DNA of 64,000 nucleotides from Stachybotrys elegans (lineage: Eukaryota > Ascomycota > Sordariomycetes > Hypocreales > Stachybotryaceae). A model generated the notes under the pieces. That model saw nothing but the letters and a program-made list of their open reading frames with translations, was not told where the DNA came from and made no database searches. Positions within the stretch are counted from its first letter, which is position 1. The number at the start of each line of letters is the position of its first letter. Below are positions 22,339 to 33,614 of the stretch, one piece after another. Position numbers and translations under genes: made by a program. The stretch is taken from the NCBI GenBank assembly GCA_020746835.1, contig JAGPNK010000006.1:744001-808000 (forward strand). The letters are read 5' to 3'.

Positions 22339-23459
22339 CTATAAGAAATAGTCGGGGAGAGCGTTCCCGTCTGCACTTTTCTCGCCGCCTGGCTGCATGT
22401 CCTTATGCTGGTCATTCTCAGGGGCCGCGGCAAAGACGTTGAAGAACCTCTCCCCGGAGTCGCTGACCTCCAAGACACTTGCCATGTTGCCGCAGCGGTA
22501 GCAGTAGTTGGGGGCGCTCCATACCGTACTCAGGCGGTCGTCATATAGGACCTGGAATCCTTCCTGGCAGAGCTGATGGGCGCGGAGAATGTGTGACATG
22601 TTGTTGACGGCCAGAAATTTCTTGACCACCTGGGCGCCAAACGTATAACCCGCGCCTCGCGGGGACAAGGAGAATTCGTCTCGGTCGGCGTCGGGATCGG
22701 ACCAGACGAGGTCGGCCATGGGCCCCTCGTGGGGGATTTCTCGAAACCGGTCGATAATTTTGATCTGGTCGATGGAATGTATGGAGGGCGACAAGCCTAT
22801 GATTTGTTAGCACCATGGCCGCCTACAGCCCAGCTCACAACGCACCTCCGTGGACGCAAAATATTTGGTTGTCAATGACCACACTCAGTGTAAGAAAGTC
22901 GAACATGTCGGTAAAGTAGTGCCAGACGTTGGCGTTGCCATATTTGCGGGAGCACTCGGTATAGAAGCCGTAAGACTGGGTCACACCTCGGGACTCATGG
23001 TTTCCACGGATCAAATGGACGCGCTCAGGGTATCGTAGTTTCAAGCAGACGAGCAGTGAAATGGTCTCGACACTGAACATTCCGCGATCGACATAATCGC
23101 CTAGGACAGATCAGCACCTCCCTAGGAAAGAGCACAAGAAGGCAGACATACCCAAGAAGAGGTAGTTTGTATCAGGACAGTAGCCGCCAATTCTGAATAT
23201 TTCGATGAGGTCGAAGAACTGGCCGTGGATGTCGCCTACGACCGTCACCGGAGCACGGACATGAACGACATTGCTCTCGCGCATCAGCAGCTCCTTGGTC
23301 TTGGCACATATCGCCTCGATGACGGATTCGGCGAGCAGTTCCTTCTTGTACAGCCGTTCGATGCATTCGTCAAGGTCGACGGAAGCTGGGCGAGGATTAT
23401 TAGCTGGCGCGGGGACGCGAGGGCAAGGTGGAGGTGTGCGGACATGGTAGACTGGGCAT
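22339..23459 (-). CDS. ppg1: PP2A-like serine/threonine phosphatase Ppg1
   Basis: Proposed minus-strand exons are 23459-23453, 23385-23152, 23100-22846 and 22796-22339, giving 317 aa. The metallophosphatase motifs are intact: GDIHG (53-57), GDYVDRG (81-87, rebuilt across intron 2) and RGNHE (112-116). [11 protein letters not shown] follows later, and the C-terminus is PDYFL, the PP2A-type tail that can be methylated. The sequence [31 protein letters not shown] and [12 protein letters not shown] fits budding-yeast Ppg1 better than Sit4, PP4 or PP2A. Ppg1 acts with the Far/STRIPAK complex. Introns 2-4 are certain. The first exon is a 7-nt inference (ATGCCCA) that gives MPTSVDLDEC. No in-frame ATG lies closer to the conserved start, and the preceding 67-bp intron has a GCTAAT branch site. 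Confidence 0.9.
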
Positions 23460-25299
23460 GGTGAGCCGCGGGGAGAGGAAAGGAGTCGCTGTCGGAACTC
23501 CTCGTGGGACGGTCGAAAGAGTGTTGGTGTAACTGGGCGGCGCGCACGCTGCACGCCGGGCTACCTCACGTAGGCGTTCCGAGACGGTCGGTGCCTACTC
23601 TACAGGATGATGACGAAGCTGTGCTGGATGCAGTTACCAACATGATCGAGAAGGGCAGCTTTTTTTTTTTACATCGGGCGCGGGGGAACGTAGGGCGACG
23701 GTCTCGGCAGAGGGAGGTCGGCTCGCGAGAGGCGCGTGGGATGAGGATTTTTTGACACAGTAGCTCCGGGAAGAAGCTGGGTAGAGACGTGCCCGGTTGT
23801 CGACGTCAAGGTACAGGTCGGTAAGGCAGCTGGCGGGCCATTTGACAGGTACGTGGGCGCATGACGACCTGGGAGGAGGACTTTTGGTGGGGAAATCGGA
23901 ACGTCTGTTACAGGTACCGAGTAGTGGGAAATCGGGGGTTACAGTGGGCGGCGAATGCTGCATGTGTGGCGCCCCGGAGTCGCCTTGTCTGTAAGATGTT
24001 GATGAGCCTTCGCTTATCAATCCACCAGTCATTCTTGTCCGAAAAGGTTTGTCTTCGAACCGGTACCGAAGTGCATCTAAGACACCTGGTGCTCGCATCC
24101 CTTCCATGTCCTACCCCAACTGCGCGAATCTTAAGGTCGCTGTCTATAGGTCCTCTTGAGTCAGTGTGCGAAAGCAGCAGGCTTGTAACTGGACTTCAAA
24201 GAGATACTCCAAGGCAGGCAGCACTTTATATGATACCTAGGTATGCAAATTTCGCATAAAACTAAGGACACTGCTCTATCGCAATAGCACCTGGCTTACC
24301 CCTGTTTGTGACGAGCTTGCTGCTTTCGCACTCAGAGGTATCGGTGTACTGGAGCTGCGTTGGGTGGTATTTTAGGTGATACTTGGCGACAGGCGCCATT
24401 TATGAGCTTTAGCAGGTAGAGAGTGGGGTGAGATGAGCATCAGCAAGCAGTGGCTGCAAGATAAGGTAAAGCATTTCGTCTAGTCGCCCGCCGACGTTGA
24501 GTACCAGAATCTTCTCATTCGATCAACTTCTTCTTGTATCACGGAATTTTACCCTCTTGCAGGCGCTACTATCGCACAACTACGGCGGTTCGTGAAACGT
24601 CACACAGGCAGCGCGCGCGCGCACACTGTGAGATCTATTTCTTCTCCATTCCCCCAGGTCGCAACCACTGGAATCGCAGCCCAGCGGGTACCTTGGCTTT
24701 CGACGTCCATACTAAAAGGGTCCTGGTCCGTGCGCACTTCGCGGCTCACGTGTGCCCGGCACCTGCGCCTTCCAACTCCCTTGAGAACTGAACCTGGGCC
24801 AGCGAGCGGCTACCTATACCTGACCATTCAAGCTCCTGGATCTATCCACAGAGAGTAGACGACTCGTCGAGCTCCGGGCCGGTCGAGCTTCTCCGTCGCG
24901 ACGACCCTTGGATGAGAGGCCCTTCGCCCGCTGTCGCCGAGGCTTGGGGAGGGGGATTGTTATGGTGAGTCGCGCGTCAACAAGAACACGCCCAAGAGCC
25001 CTGCCCAAACCGCCTGGCCCTTGAGCAGGGTTCGACATGCCGAGCTACGAGGCTGACCGGAAGCAAGACTGGGGTGTTGTGTCAGTGACCAAGAGTCGTG
25101 GCTGGCTACTGGAAAATTCTCACGTCCAGGCGCATATCAGAAGCGCTGCTGTCGTTGTCATTGCTTGACTCGCTCAGCGGAGCAAGACGTCGCCTCTATC
25201 AACTTCAACTAAGCGCTCACATTGTGTGCCTGTCTTACTACCACACCAACCCTTTACGAATCTTCACTATCCATCTGAGATAGAACAGTCCCAAATAAG
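23460..25299. promoter_or_regulatory. 1.84-kb divergent intergenic region, ppg1/CCHC gene
   Basis: No coding sequence I can support. A T11 run lies at 23660-23670 and a GCGCGCGCGC stretch near 24611-24620. The promoters of both flanking genes must lie here. Confidence 0.45.
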
Positions 25300-27270
25300 A
25301 TGGACCAAGCACCCGGTCATCACAACCGTTCAGAGGAACCGCACTGCTATAACTGCGGTGCCTCTGGACACTGGGTCATAGCCTGCCCGGAACCTACCAG
25401 AGCGACGCCCGCGTAAGCCCACGGCTCTCGTTCAGCTTTATTCGATATCATGCTAATCTCACCAGTGGTCTTACCGCATGGAGGAAGTCCTCGAAAGGAA
25501 ATGGCCATGGCCAGGGCCGAGAACACCACAACGGCCCCAAGAAGTCCAAAGGGCCCATCATCACCAAATATGCGCCTCCTCCACCACCAGTCCCGAGCCA
25601 CAGCTATTATCCGACTCCCCCGGGTCATCAGCAGCCCCCCTCTGGGTATTCGGGGCCTAACCAGCCATATCCATCACCCTATCCTTTTGCTTCCCATCCA
25701 CACCCTCCTGCACACCCCACTGTACCCTATCCTGGGGGTTACCAACCACCAGACTATACTCGACAACAGCATCATCACGCACACCAGCATTCGCATCCAC
25801 CTTTCTCAGCACCACATGCTCCTCCACCACCACCACCACCACCGCCACCACCTCCAGTTTCCTCCGGGTATCAACACCCATCTCATCGTCAGGTTGCTTC
25901 TGCACCTCCCGGACCTGGCGGATATGGCGCATTTCTACCCCCGAGGCCGGATGTCCACTCATACGGACTGCCCCATCATCCGCCGCCCTTTACACCACCA
26001 CCGCCACCTCCACCTCCTCCCTCGCACCCTCCTCCTCACCAGCGCCAACATTCCACTCACCGACCTCACCATGAGCCAGCTCCCTATAGGAAACCAGCCC
26101 CTGCTTTGCCTTTGGGACAGCCTCCCTCTATGAGCCACCCACTCCCCCCTAAGCCACCACTGCCACCTAAGCCGCCGAAGCCCAATCGTGAACCCCAAGA
26201 CCCCAGCCGAAAGCGGAAACACGATAGGAACAATAAGAATCGAGATAGCTGGGGTAAAGATCATGGTCCCAATCAGGGATCTAATCACCGTCAAGGGCAC
26301 CAGAAACCCCAAGGCGGAGAGAGGCGTTCGAACTCAACAATGGATCAAGCATCGTCAACGAAGACCTCACCCTCTCAACGAAAACACAAGAACACAAATC
26401 CCAGTCATTCGTCTCCTTCATCTGTACCCCGCCATCATGATGAAGGAAGGGAGAAGCCGTCTACATTGGAGGCAGACACGCTACCAGCAAAACCTCACGG
26501 CAAACGATCGGATGATCACCATGGCTCAGATTCAGAAGGTACCAGGCAAGCGTCACAACAAAGCCTGAGAGGAGATGCATCCGAGCCAGGTGCTATTCCT
26601 CAGAGACATACGCCAACCCCACCTGACTCACAAGCGAGCCATCACTCAGATCCCTCAGATCCTGCCAAACCAGCCCAGGAACAGAATGGGGAGGATCGGG
26701 ACCATTCCGACACCGCTTCTATTGCCAAGGCTAGCAACGGAGGTAACGATGCAGTCGTTACTACTGCCAATGATGTAGAGCAGTCGAGTGTGGAGAAGGG
26801 CAATGCTGTACCCAACGGATCAAGCCCTTCCCAGCTGCCCAGTCGCCCTCAGCTAAACGATAAAGAGAGACCAGCTTCCTCTAGATCCCGAACGGAGAGA
26901 TCTGAGGACGCTGAGGAGACCCGTGATGAGAAGACCGACGACAGATATCGTCTGCCCCAGCTACCACAGGCTCGGATACGCAAACGATCAGTGGAGCGCC
27001 ATCGGAGCCCAAACCCCCCGCGAGACTCTAGAAGAGCCTCGGTCTCGAGCCAGTCTTCCTTAAGCTCCCTGGAAGCCGAGCTCCTGGGGCGCCCGGCGAA
27101 GAGAAGGCGCTCCGGCGAAGCCAGTCGGCGGCGGCGTCGAGACATTGGCTCTCAGCAGCAAAGGCGTCGCACCAACACAACCAACAGTAATTCGGCCTAC
27201 AGGTAAGCCATGCTAGCATCGACAGCTTTCGTGACTAGGTATTAATGCTTGGTATAGTCGCCGCTGGTAA
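25300..27270 (+). CDS. CCHC zinc-knuckle, proline/histidine-rich protein
   Basis: Exons 25300-25412, 25466-27202 and 27258-27270 give 620 aa in one consistent frame. Residues 16-29 form a CCHC knuckle, CYNCGASGHWVIAC (C-X2-C-X4-H-X4-C), which usually binds single-stranded nucleic acid, often RNA. After the 53-bp intron come a Gly/Lys stretch, then about 200 residues of Pro/His/Tyr-rich low complexity with two long poly-Pro runs, a charged Ser/Arg/Asp-rich part and an RS-like basic tail (KRRRSGEASRRRRRD). This layout is typical of fungal RNA-processing accessory proteins. The open frame stops at 27206 in unspliced DNA. A 55-bp GTAAGC...TATAG intron instead adds a 13-nt last exon and ends AYSRRW, which I prefer. 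Exact function is unknown; nuclear RNA binding is inference. Confidence 0.8.
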
Positions 27271-28123
27271 AACTTTCACCATTTTTGTCCCAAAACTCCG
27301 GCGGTGTAATCTACAAGTGTGGGCTATCAAATCCCGCCGCCCGACACATCCTCTTTGCAGCATTTCCTCCGTTATCATGAGTTGCGTCTCGTTATGGCCT
27401 CATTGATGACAAAACATCTACTACCAATACCCTTTCCTTATCGACGCTGCCCATGGTGTTTGTTGCTTTCTCTTATGTTGCCGCTTAGCTATCTTGAACA
27501 AGGTTTGGGATAGTATTCGAACAATTATTCACTCTATCGCACTGCAGGGAGCTTTTGGCTGCTTCATTACCGATCTGTCGCATCCGTTCTCCAATAGGAC
27601 TCTTAAAGAAACATTCCCCATGATATAGACTCACGAGGTATGCGTGAAGCTTTTTCAATGTGTCAGTCGCGCTTCGCCCCTTCACCCCTCCCTGGTGCTG
27701 CCTACTTTGGAGGCTGCTACATTGCCCAGCGTCTTTTGCGCCGACAGCTATAAAGACTGCTCCATATGATGCCCCGACCTGCCCAACATTCCCTACACTC
27801 ACATTCTTCGCTATCATGGTTGGCTTCAAACTATCTTCACAGGCCAAGTCACGTAGCAAGCACCAATCAAGGCTCGTAAAACCGATATGTGAATTTTGTT
27901 ATGTCCTATTCTAAGATCCCGCCGTATTCATATGTACATGATGCCCTGGAAAGCCTGTTCCTCTGGCCTATCCCATACCCAACAGAAAACAGAAAACAAA
28001 GAAGAAAGAAGAGAAGAGAAAGAAGAGGGCGAGGGAGAGGAAAGGGGGAGAGAAATCTCTCCCCTCCAATGAACCTCACCGCCATGGGTTGGGTGTCTCT
28101 TGATGGCGCATTTTGCGACACAC
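27271..28123. other. 853-bp convergent spacer
   Basis: This lies between the CCHC gene and the Egh16-like gene, so both 3' flanks are here. A minus-strand open frame at 27485-27859 (124 codons) has no recognisable features and I do not call it. A purine tract (AGAAGAAAGAAGAGAAGAGA-like) is seen at about 27990-28050. Confidence 0.45.
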
Positions 28124-29146
28124 TTAGTCGTCGCGAGAGATCTGCATGCGCTTCTTGAGGCGGTAGGCAATGGCCCTCTTGCGAGCAGCAGGAGTCTGGG
28201 TGAAGGCAGCGGATCCTCCGAAGGGACCAGCACCAGCGCCGTTGCGAACGCGAACAACGCAGACGTTGTCGACGCCGGCGACAGTGGCGTCGCAGGTCAT
28301 GCCCTGAGGCATCTGGACAGTGACGGGGAACTCGGTGTTGGTGGCCAGAGAGAGACCCTGGAAGCCGAATCCGGGGACGTCCTGGGTGACTTCGGCGGAC
28401 TGGAAGGCATCGGGGTCAGTGCCACCAGAGGTGCCGTCGATGTCAGCGGTCAGAGGACCGGCGCCGTCCTGGTTGATCTGTTGCGTTGTCAGATGAGGTT
28501 CAAGAGGGAAATGAAGATTGCTGATTATTTACCTGACGGTAGACCATCTGGATCTGGCCGTTGTCAGAGGCGGTGGGAAGACCAGACTGGGCACCAGTAC
28601 CGGCCATGTCTGCAACCATGGTCTCGGCAGCAAACGAGCTCTCGGTGCCGGAGTTGCGGCCGCCACGGCTGCCGCCGAAGAGGCCGTTGAAGAGCTCACT
28701 GATCTGGCGCTTGTGCTCGTCGTTGCGGGCCTGCTTGGCATTCTTAATGCCGGAGATATCATCCTCCTCGCCGGTGGCGCCCGACGCTCCAGAGTTGGAC
28801 GGGGCAGAGCCAGTGCCCATGAAGGCGGAGATCATGTCGGCGGCGATGATGGGGCCGTTGCCCTGCGTGCGGCCCAAGGCGCTGGCCTCGCTGGTGCCGA
28901 GCTCACGGTTGCGGATGATGGCAGTGTCGGCCTGAGAGCCGCAGCGGTTGGAGGAGCAGTCACGAGGAGTGCCGTCGGCAACTGGAAAGAAAGGTGAGTA
29001 AGTGCACAAAGGTGGAGAGATGGGGAGAGGAGTGTCGTACCAGACAGGCCAGGCATGACGACACCGTTGGCACCCTCAATGGCAGTGATGAGGCCGTGAG
29101 CGGAGACGCTGGCAGCGAGAGCGGCGGAGACGAAAGCGTAACGCAT
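28124..29146 (-). CDS. Secreted Egh16-like (DUF3129/MAS-type) surface protein
   Basis: Minus-strand exons 29146-29041, 28981-28533 and 28477-28124 give 302 aa. The family includes barley powdery-mildew Egh16 and Magnaporthe MAS/GAS proteins, which are expressed in appressoria. The N-terminus is a clear signal peptide (residues 1-16) with a predicted cut SVSA|HG, leaving His17 as the mature first residue. The spliced sequence GVVMPGLSVADGTPRDCSSN carries the family's Asp-Gly-Thr-Pro-Arg-Asp-Cys signature. A Ser/Gly/Asn-rich charged insertion with RQISELFNGLFGG follows, then a C-terminal domain with TCDATVAGVDNVCVVRVRN (a likely disulphide pair) and FTQTPAARKRAIAYRL. Extracellular or wall location is expected. 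The molecular activity of the family is not established. The flanking genes are not obviously related in function. Confidence 0.88.
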
Positions 29147-31569
29147 TTTGAATGATTTGTTGTTGAGGAGAAGGGAGGAGAAAAAAGGAATTGGGTATAT
29201 TGCAGAAGGATGAAGCTGGATGCTAAGAAGGCGTCGATAAAGTGAAAGTCACCTGGACTTGAAGAAGTGAAGTTGTGAAGAAGGAAAAAGAGGAAGGAAA
29301 CTGGTGATTGTTGTTGTTGATGCTGTTGATGATGAGAATAGAAGTCAATGTTGAGAGCAACGAGGTAGGTTTATATACAAGAATCTCGCTCTGCCTCTAC
29401 CGCCCCTTTCCCTCATCATGTTGGACATCAAACAGCAACCTTTACCGCAAACGACAACTTGTGCGAAGGCTCGGAGCTGCCGTCGCTGAATGTCAGATGA
29501 ATCTGTCACAAGACGCAGGCTTCAGGTGGAAAGGGACAATACGGAGAAGAAGGAGAAGAGAGGAGGACGCCACCGCCCGATAGGCCAGACAGTGGCGCAT
29601 CCCCGGTTTGGCGAGACCAACACAAGAGCAAGCCCGGAGGCAATGGGCCTTAGCTGATACGATTGGACGTTGTGGCTGTTTGGAGCGACCAGGGTCCCCC
29701 CTTCGGCCGCTCGGCAGTGGATGTTTGTGGGGGAGAAGGAAAAATAGAAAGAAGCAAGAGTGGAAAGAAACGATTTGCCGTGCGGTGTTGCAGAGTGGTG
29801 GAGGGCGCTGAAACCTGAGCCTGGCTGGGCGGCTGGCGGTGGACAGTGGACAGTGGACAGTGGTTTTTCTGGGCCATTCCACTCCCAAGCAGAAAAAGAC
29901 GTCCTATATCACCTTTGGAATTAACTATGGGTGCTGACGCTCGGTGACGATTTGCTCTGTGCTCGGTGCAAGATTATCGTGGGTAGCATCGTGATAACCG
30001 ACTGCACAATACCGCCTGTGGTATTGCATGTTTGCCAAGGTCAAACAGCAGACAAACAACTATAGCAAATCGATGGCTACAATACAAACACACAAGGAAA
30101 AAACTAAAAATAAAATAAAAACAGAATAAAATAAAAAGCCGAAACCGTAGCTCTCCTACGGAACAAAAACATCCCGCCAGCATAGCCATGACGATCGTTT
30201 GTAAACGACAGCCCACGCCTGTCCTACTCACCTCGTATCTAGATACCTCCTATGCGTCCAAGCCAAGCCGCCCCCTCAAACGAGCAGATCGGCCGCCATT
30301 GGGCTAGGGGGGGGTCTACGCATTGAATCAGCTGCCCAGCGTACCAAACTTTGTTTTCCTCTCCCCCTGTATGTATACCTTTCTTCGTTCTGCGGTTTGG
30401 TCGTTCTCGCCGTTTCAGTTTTCCACAAAACGGACCTCTTGGTGTCCTGAAACGCATGAATGTCACCGACGCGGGCTGGTTGTTTTCGCCCCGCCCCAAA
30501 ACATTGGTGCCGGGTCGGAGAAAAGGGAAAAGAGGGGCCATACGGCTGACAAAAAAAAAAGGAAGATGGGATCGGTACTACTACATACACTCAATTCGAT
30601 ACGTTCCATGAAGCGCGCGCTCGCGGTGTCATGCACGCGGGAAGAAAATAATATGCAGACTGCCGTGGTTGATTGGAGGCGACGGCAGTTGCTGCTGTTG
30701 CGGCAACCAGACTTGTGCTGAGCAGGCCAGCTGCCGAGGGACTACTGAGTCGAGGAGATACAGGGGTCTATTTGAAATCGACTCAGCCTCCTGGCTAGTA
30801 CTAGGCAGTCTGAGGATCCCGCTCTTGGCTTGTTGTGTGAGGCTCCAAACAGAGCCCGAGGTCTGATCGCCTGCATCCCCATCTCCCATTATCAACCATT
30901 GGCTGAAGAGTTGCTATAATAAACAATTGACTATAACACCACTACCCTACATACCTTAAACTACCTACCCTAGGCATCCTTCCTTCAATGACGTAACGTC
31001 CAGTCTACCCTACCCTAGGTATGGGTTTGACTTCCACTATTACTTGCCTACCCTACGATGCCCATTTACCTGCTGCCGTATCTACCAAATGTGCATTCTC
31101 AACCATGAGTGAACCCAATAACTTGTCCGCGCCTTGTAGCTCCGTCGCTTAACATGGTGAAGAAAAATAACAACTCAAGACAGACATGAAGAAGCCCGAG
31201 GCTTGACATGCGCGTCTGCTGCCACCGCCACTCTTGGCATTATTACTCCTCGTCTCCTCGTCTCCTCCCTCTTTTCTTTTTCTTTGTTTCTTTTTCTTTT
31301 GTTTTCTTTCTTTCTTTTTCTTTCTCTGTCATTCTTTTCTCTCTTAGCTGCAATTCTTCTCTTCCTTCTCTTGGCCATGCCTTGCCAGGACATTTGGAGA
31401 TGCCTAGAATGGCATGCTGGAATACATAAAACGAAAAGGCAGGCGATGGTGTTGCGAACTTGCCTGGGTTTAACCATCGGCGCGATGATCACTTACCTTC
31501 GACCATTCTCATTCCCACTTTCTATAGCCGTCCCTCAAGCCCCCGATCGCGAATAATGACGCTGGTGAA
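29147..31569. other. 2.4-kb stretch without recognised genes
   Basis: This holds the promoter of the Egh16-like gene (left end) and the 3' flank of the Zn2Cys6 gene (right end). Visible content: CAGTGGA tandem triplet near 29840-29862, an A/T-rich patch at 30090-30140, several TACCCTA/CCTAGG motifs at about 30948-31060, and a long T/C (polypyrimidine) tract at about 31255-31370. No supported coding region. Confidence 0.45.
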
Positions 31570-33614
31570 CTAGACTATCAGATAGTCAAAGCCCAGGCGC
31601 TTCAGGTCCTGAAGCCAGTTGACCGCAGTTTCGTCCCCGCTATTTCGGCGCGCATCCTGGAGCTCCCAGGTTGCCTTCAGCATTTCGACGGCGGTGAATA
31701 TGTAGCCCCACGGACATGTTTCCCAGATTGCCAACAGACGCCGGAGAGACCATGTGCGCTTCTCGCCATCTCGTGTCTCTGCGCCAGCGATAAAAGTCGG
31801 CCAAGCTGTGGCCTTGTAGAAGGGGTCGTCCTCGGAGACGAGGGACAGGTGGGACAAAATATCGTTGACCAGGAAATCCGACTCGATAGCCCGGACGCAC
31901 CGCACCAATGGAAGTGCTTGAAGGATGTAGAGGCAAGCGGCGGAGCGGTGAGCCGAAGCTACGTGAATGCGGCTCTCCATGTCCGTCAAATCTAATTTTT
32001 GGAGGCGAGACGCCCAAAGGGGAATGTCAAAATTAAGAGCCTGGTCAAGGAGCCTCAATGCCTCGTCCGCAGCATCCAGTGTCAGATCCGTGTTGGGCGA
32101 GTCGCATGAAAGCTGAGAGGCTTCCAAGATGATCTGAAGAATCTTGGGTGGACAGGAAAGGTAGCCATTGATCTCAACACGCTCCATGACTGGTAAGAGA
32201 TCGAATGCATATCGAGCAATTTGCGCTGCTAACCCGCCGGATGTTAGAGTAGACCCAAGGATATGGTAACTCCAACCCGAGGGAAAAAGCCCAGAAGTTA
32301 GCTCTCAGACCAAATGTACCGTGTCTGTAAAGGTAAAAGGATGGGGGCGGGAACCCACATGAAGCAATCGGCCATGACGCAGTCTCTCAATAGCCGATGT
32401 GATTGATCTCCTACCGTATTGGGGGTTAGTAGTGCTAGGATGCTACATGCCCCTTCAAGATGAGTTTTCCAGCTCGGGGGCTCGCGTCTCTCCATGTCGA
32501 TGAGGTCAAACCTGATGAAGAAATGCATGGCAGCCAGAACGACCTCACTACCAGCAGGGTCCAGGGTATCAAGAACGCCGCGGAGATGACCCATAGCCCG
32601 CTGCTTGGCAGCAAGTGCGTCAACGAGTGCGCCTCGCGACACCAGGTCTCTGGAGCGGAGGAGAGCGACGTAGTCGTCAGGGTCTGACGCCGCCATGGGA
32701 ACGATTGTGGGCCGGAAGATGTTGGACCAATGCATGGCAGAAGTAGCCACAAGTATCTCTAGCAGCAACGGATGTTTGTTGGCGAGTGGAATCAGCTGCC
32801 GAAAAGGATTGTTTCCGGGTGCATCTCGAGCCACCAGATCCTGGCAGACACGATCGGCAACTGGAGAGAGATTGGGCCTGCATTAGCTTCCTGCTTGGAC
32901 TAGAAGAGGACAAGCAGCCGTGGAAACGGGACTTGGCTTACAGTGAGAAAGGTAGTAGCGGGAATTGCGGTCGAGATCTTGGAAGAGCGGATCGGTTAGG
33001 GCGGCGGCCATAGTTGCGGAGGAGGGAGGGGACCATGGAGGGGCTGCCAGTGGTTGGGACCGGGTGTCCAGGGGTGTCGGGACGCCTGAAGCCCGTGATG
33101 GTGACGGTATATCGTCATTGTGTGGCTGGGGCTCCGGCTGGGGTTCCGGATGAAGGAGCTGGCCGTGGGGTGCATACGAAGCTGCCGGATATGCACCTGC
33201 GGCTACGTCGACATCCATGCCCGAGTCCATCTCTGCATCTGGGCACAGTTCCTGTATAGCATCTGGACGAGAAATGGGGACTGTGGCTACAGCCGGTGCC
33301 GCAGTGGGGACATCGATGTAGTTGGTGATCTCATGGCTGTGGCGACGGCTGACCGATGAAGCCATGGTGGACGGCGAGACGGAGGACAAGGCGGGCGTCG
33401 ACATAGAGGATATCCTGGACAGGGAGGCCGAGGCGTGGGGAGGTGCAGTCTTGAGCTTGCCAAAGGCGTCAATCCCCTGCGTCCACACAAAGATCTGGCC
33501 GTACCCAAGGCAGTCCTGCCCTGAGATCGCGCATTTGTGGCATGATGGCCATGAGCGATCGCAGCGCAGGCGTCGGCGGCGACAGTTATGACAGGATTTG
33601 CTGTTGCTCGGCAT
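31570..33614 (-). CDS. Zn2Cys6 transcription factor with fungal-specific regulatory domain
   Basis: Minus-strand exons 33614-32942, 32860-32359 and 32269-31570 give 624 aa. The zinc cluster is complete at residues 8-35: C-X2-C-X6-C-X6-C-X2-C-X6-C, with the basic helix RRRRLRCDR. A Ser/Pro/Ala-rich linker follows to about residue 215. The middle and C-terminus fit the fungal-specific transcription-factor domain of the acr-2/UPC2-like type (LFQDLDRNSRYYLSHFADRV, VCQDLVARDAPGNNPFRQLI, ADCFIYHILGSTLTS, WGYIFTAVEML). The second intron is placed by frame and family continuity: the donor is GTGGGT and the acceptor GGAG lacks the usual pyrimidine. The obvious TTTACAG acceptor upstream would shift the frame and hit a stop. 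Target genes cannot be deduced. No clear cluster partner adjoins it. Confidence 0.85.

Noticed and set aside
27485..27859. Minus-strand frame of 124 codons in the convergent spacer
   Set aside because: No recognisable motif, no adjoining exons, and a plus-strand frame of 84 codons overlaps it.
32299..32350. TTTACAG as acceptor of the second intron in the Zn2Cys6 gene
   Set aside because: It is the better-looking acceptor but shifts the frame and reaches a stop; the downstream GGAG site restores the conserved YHILGSTLT sequence.
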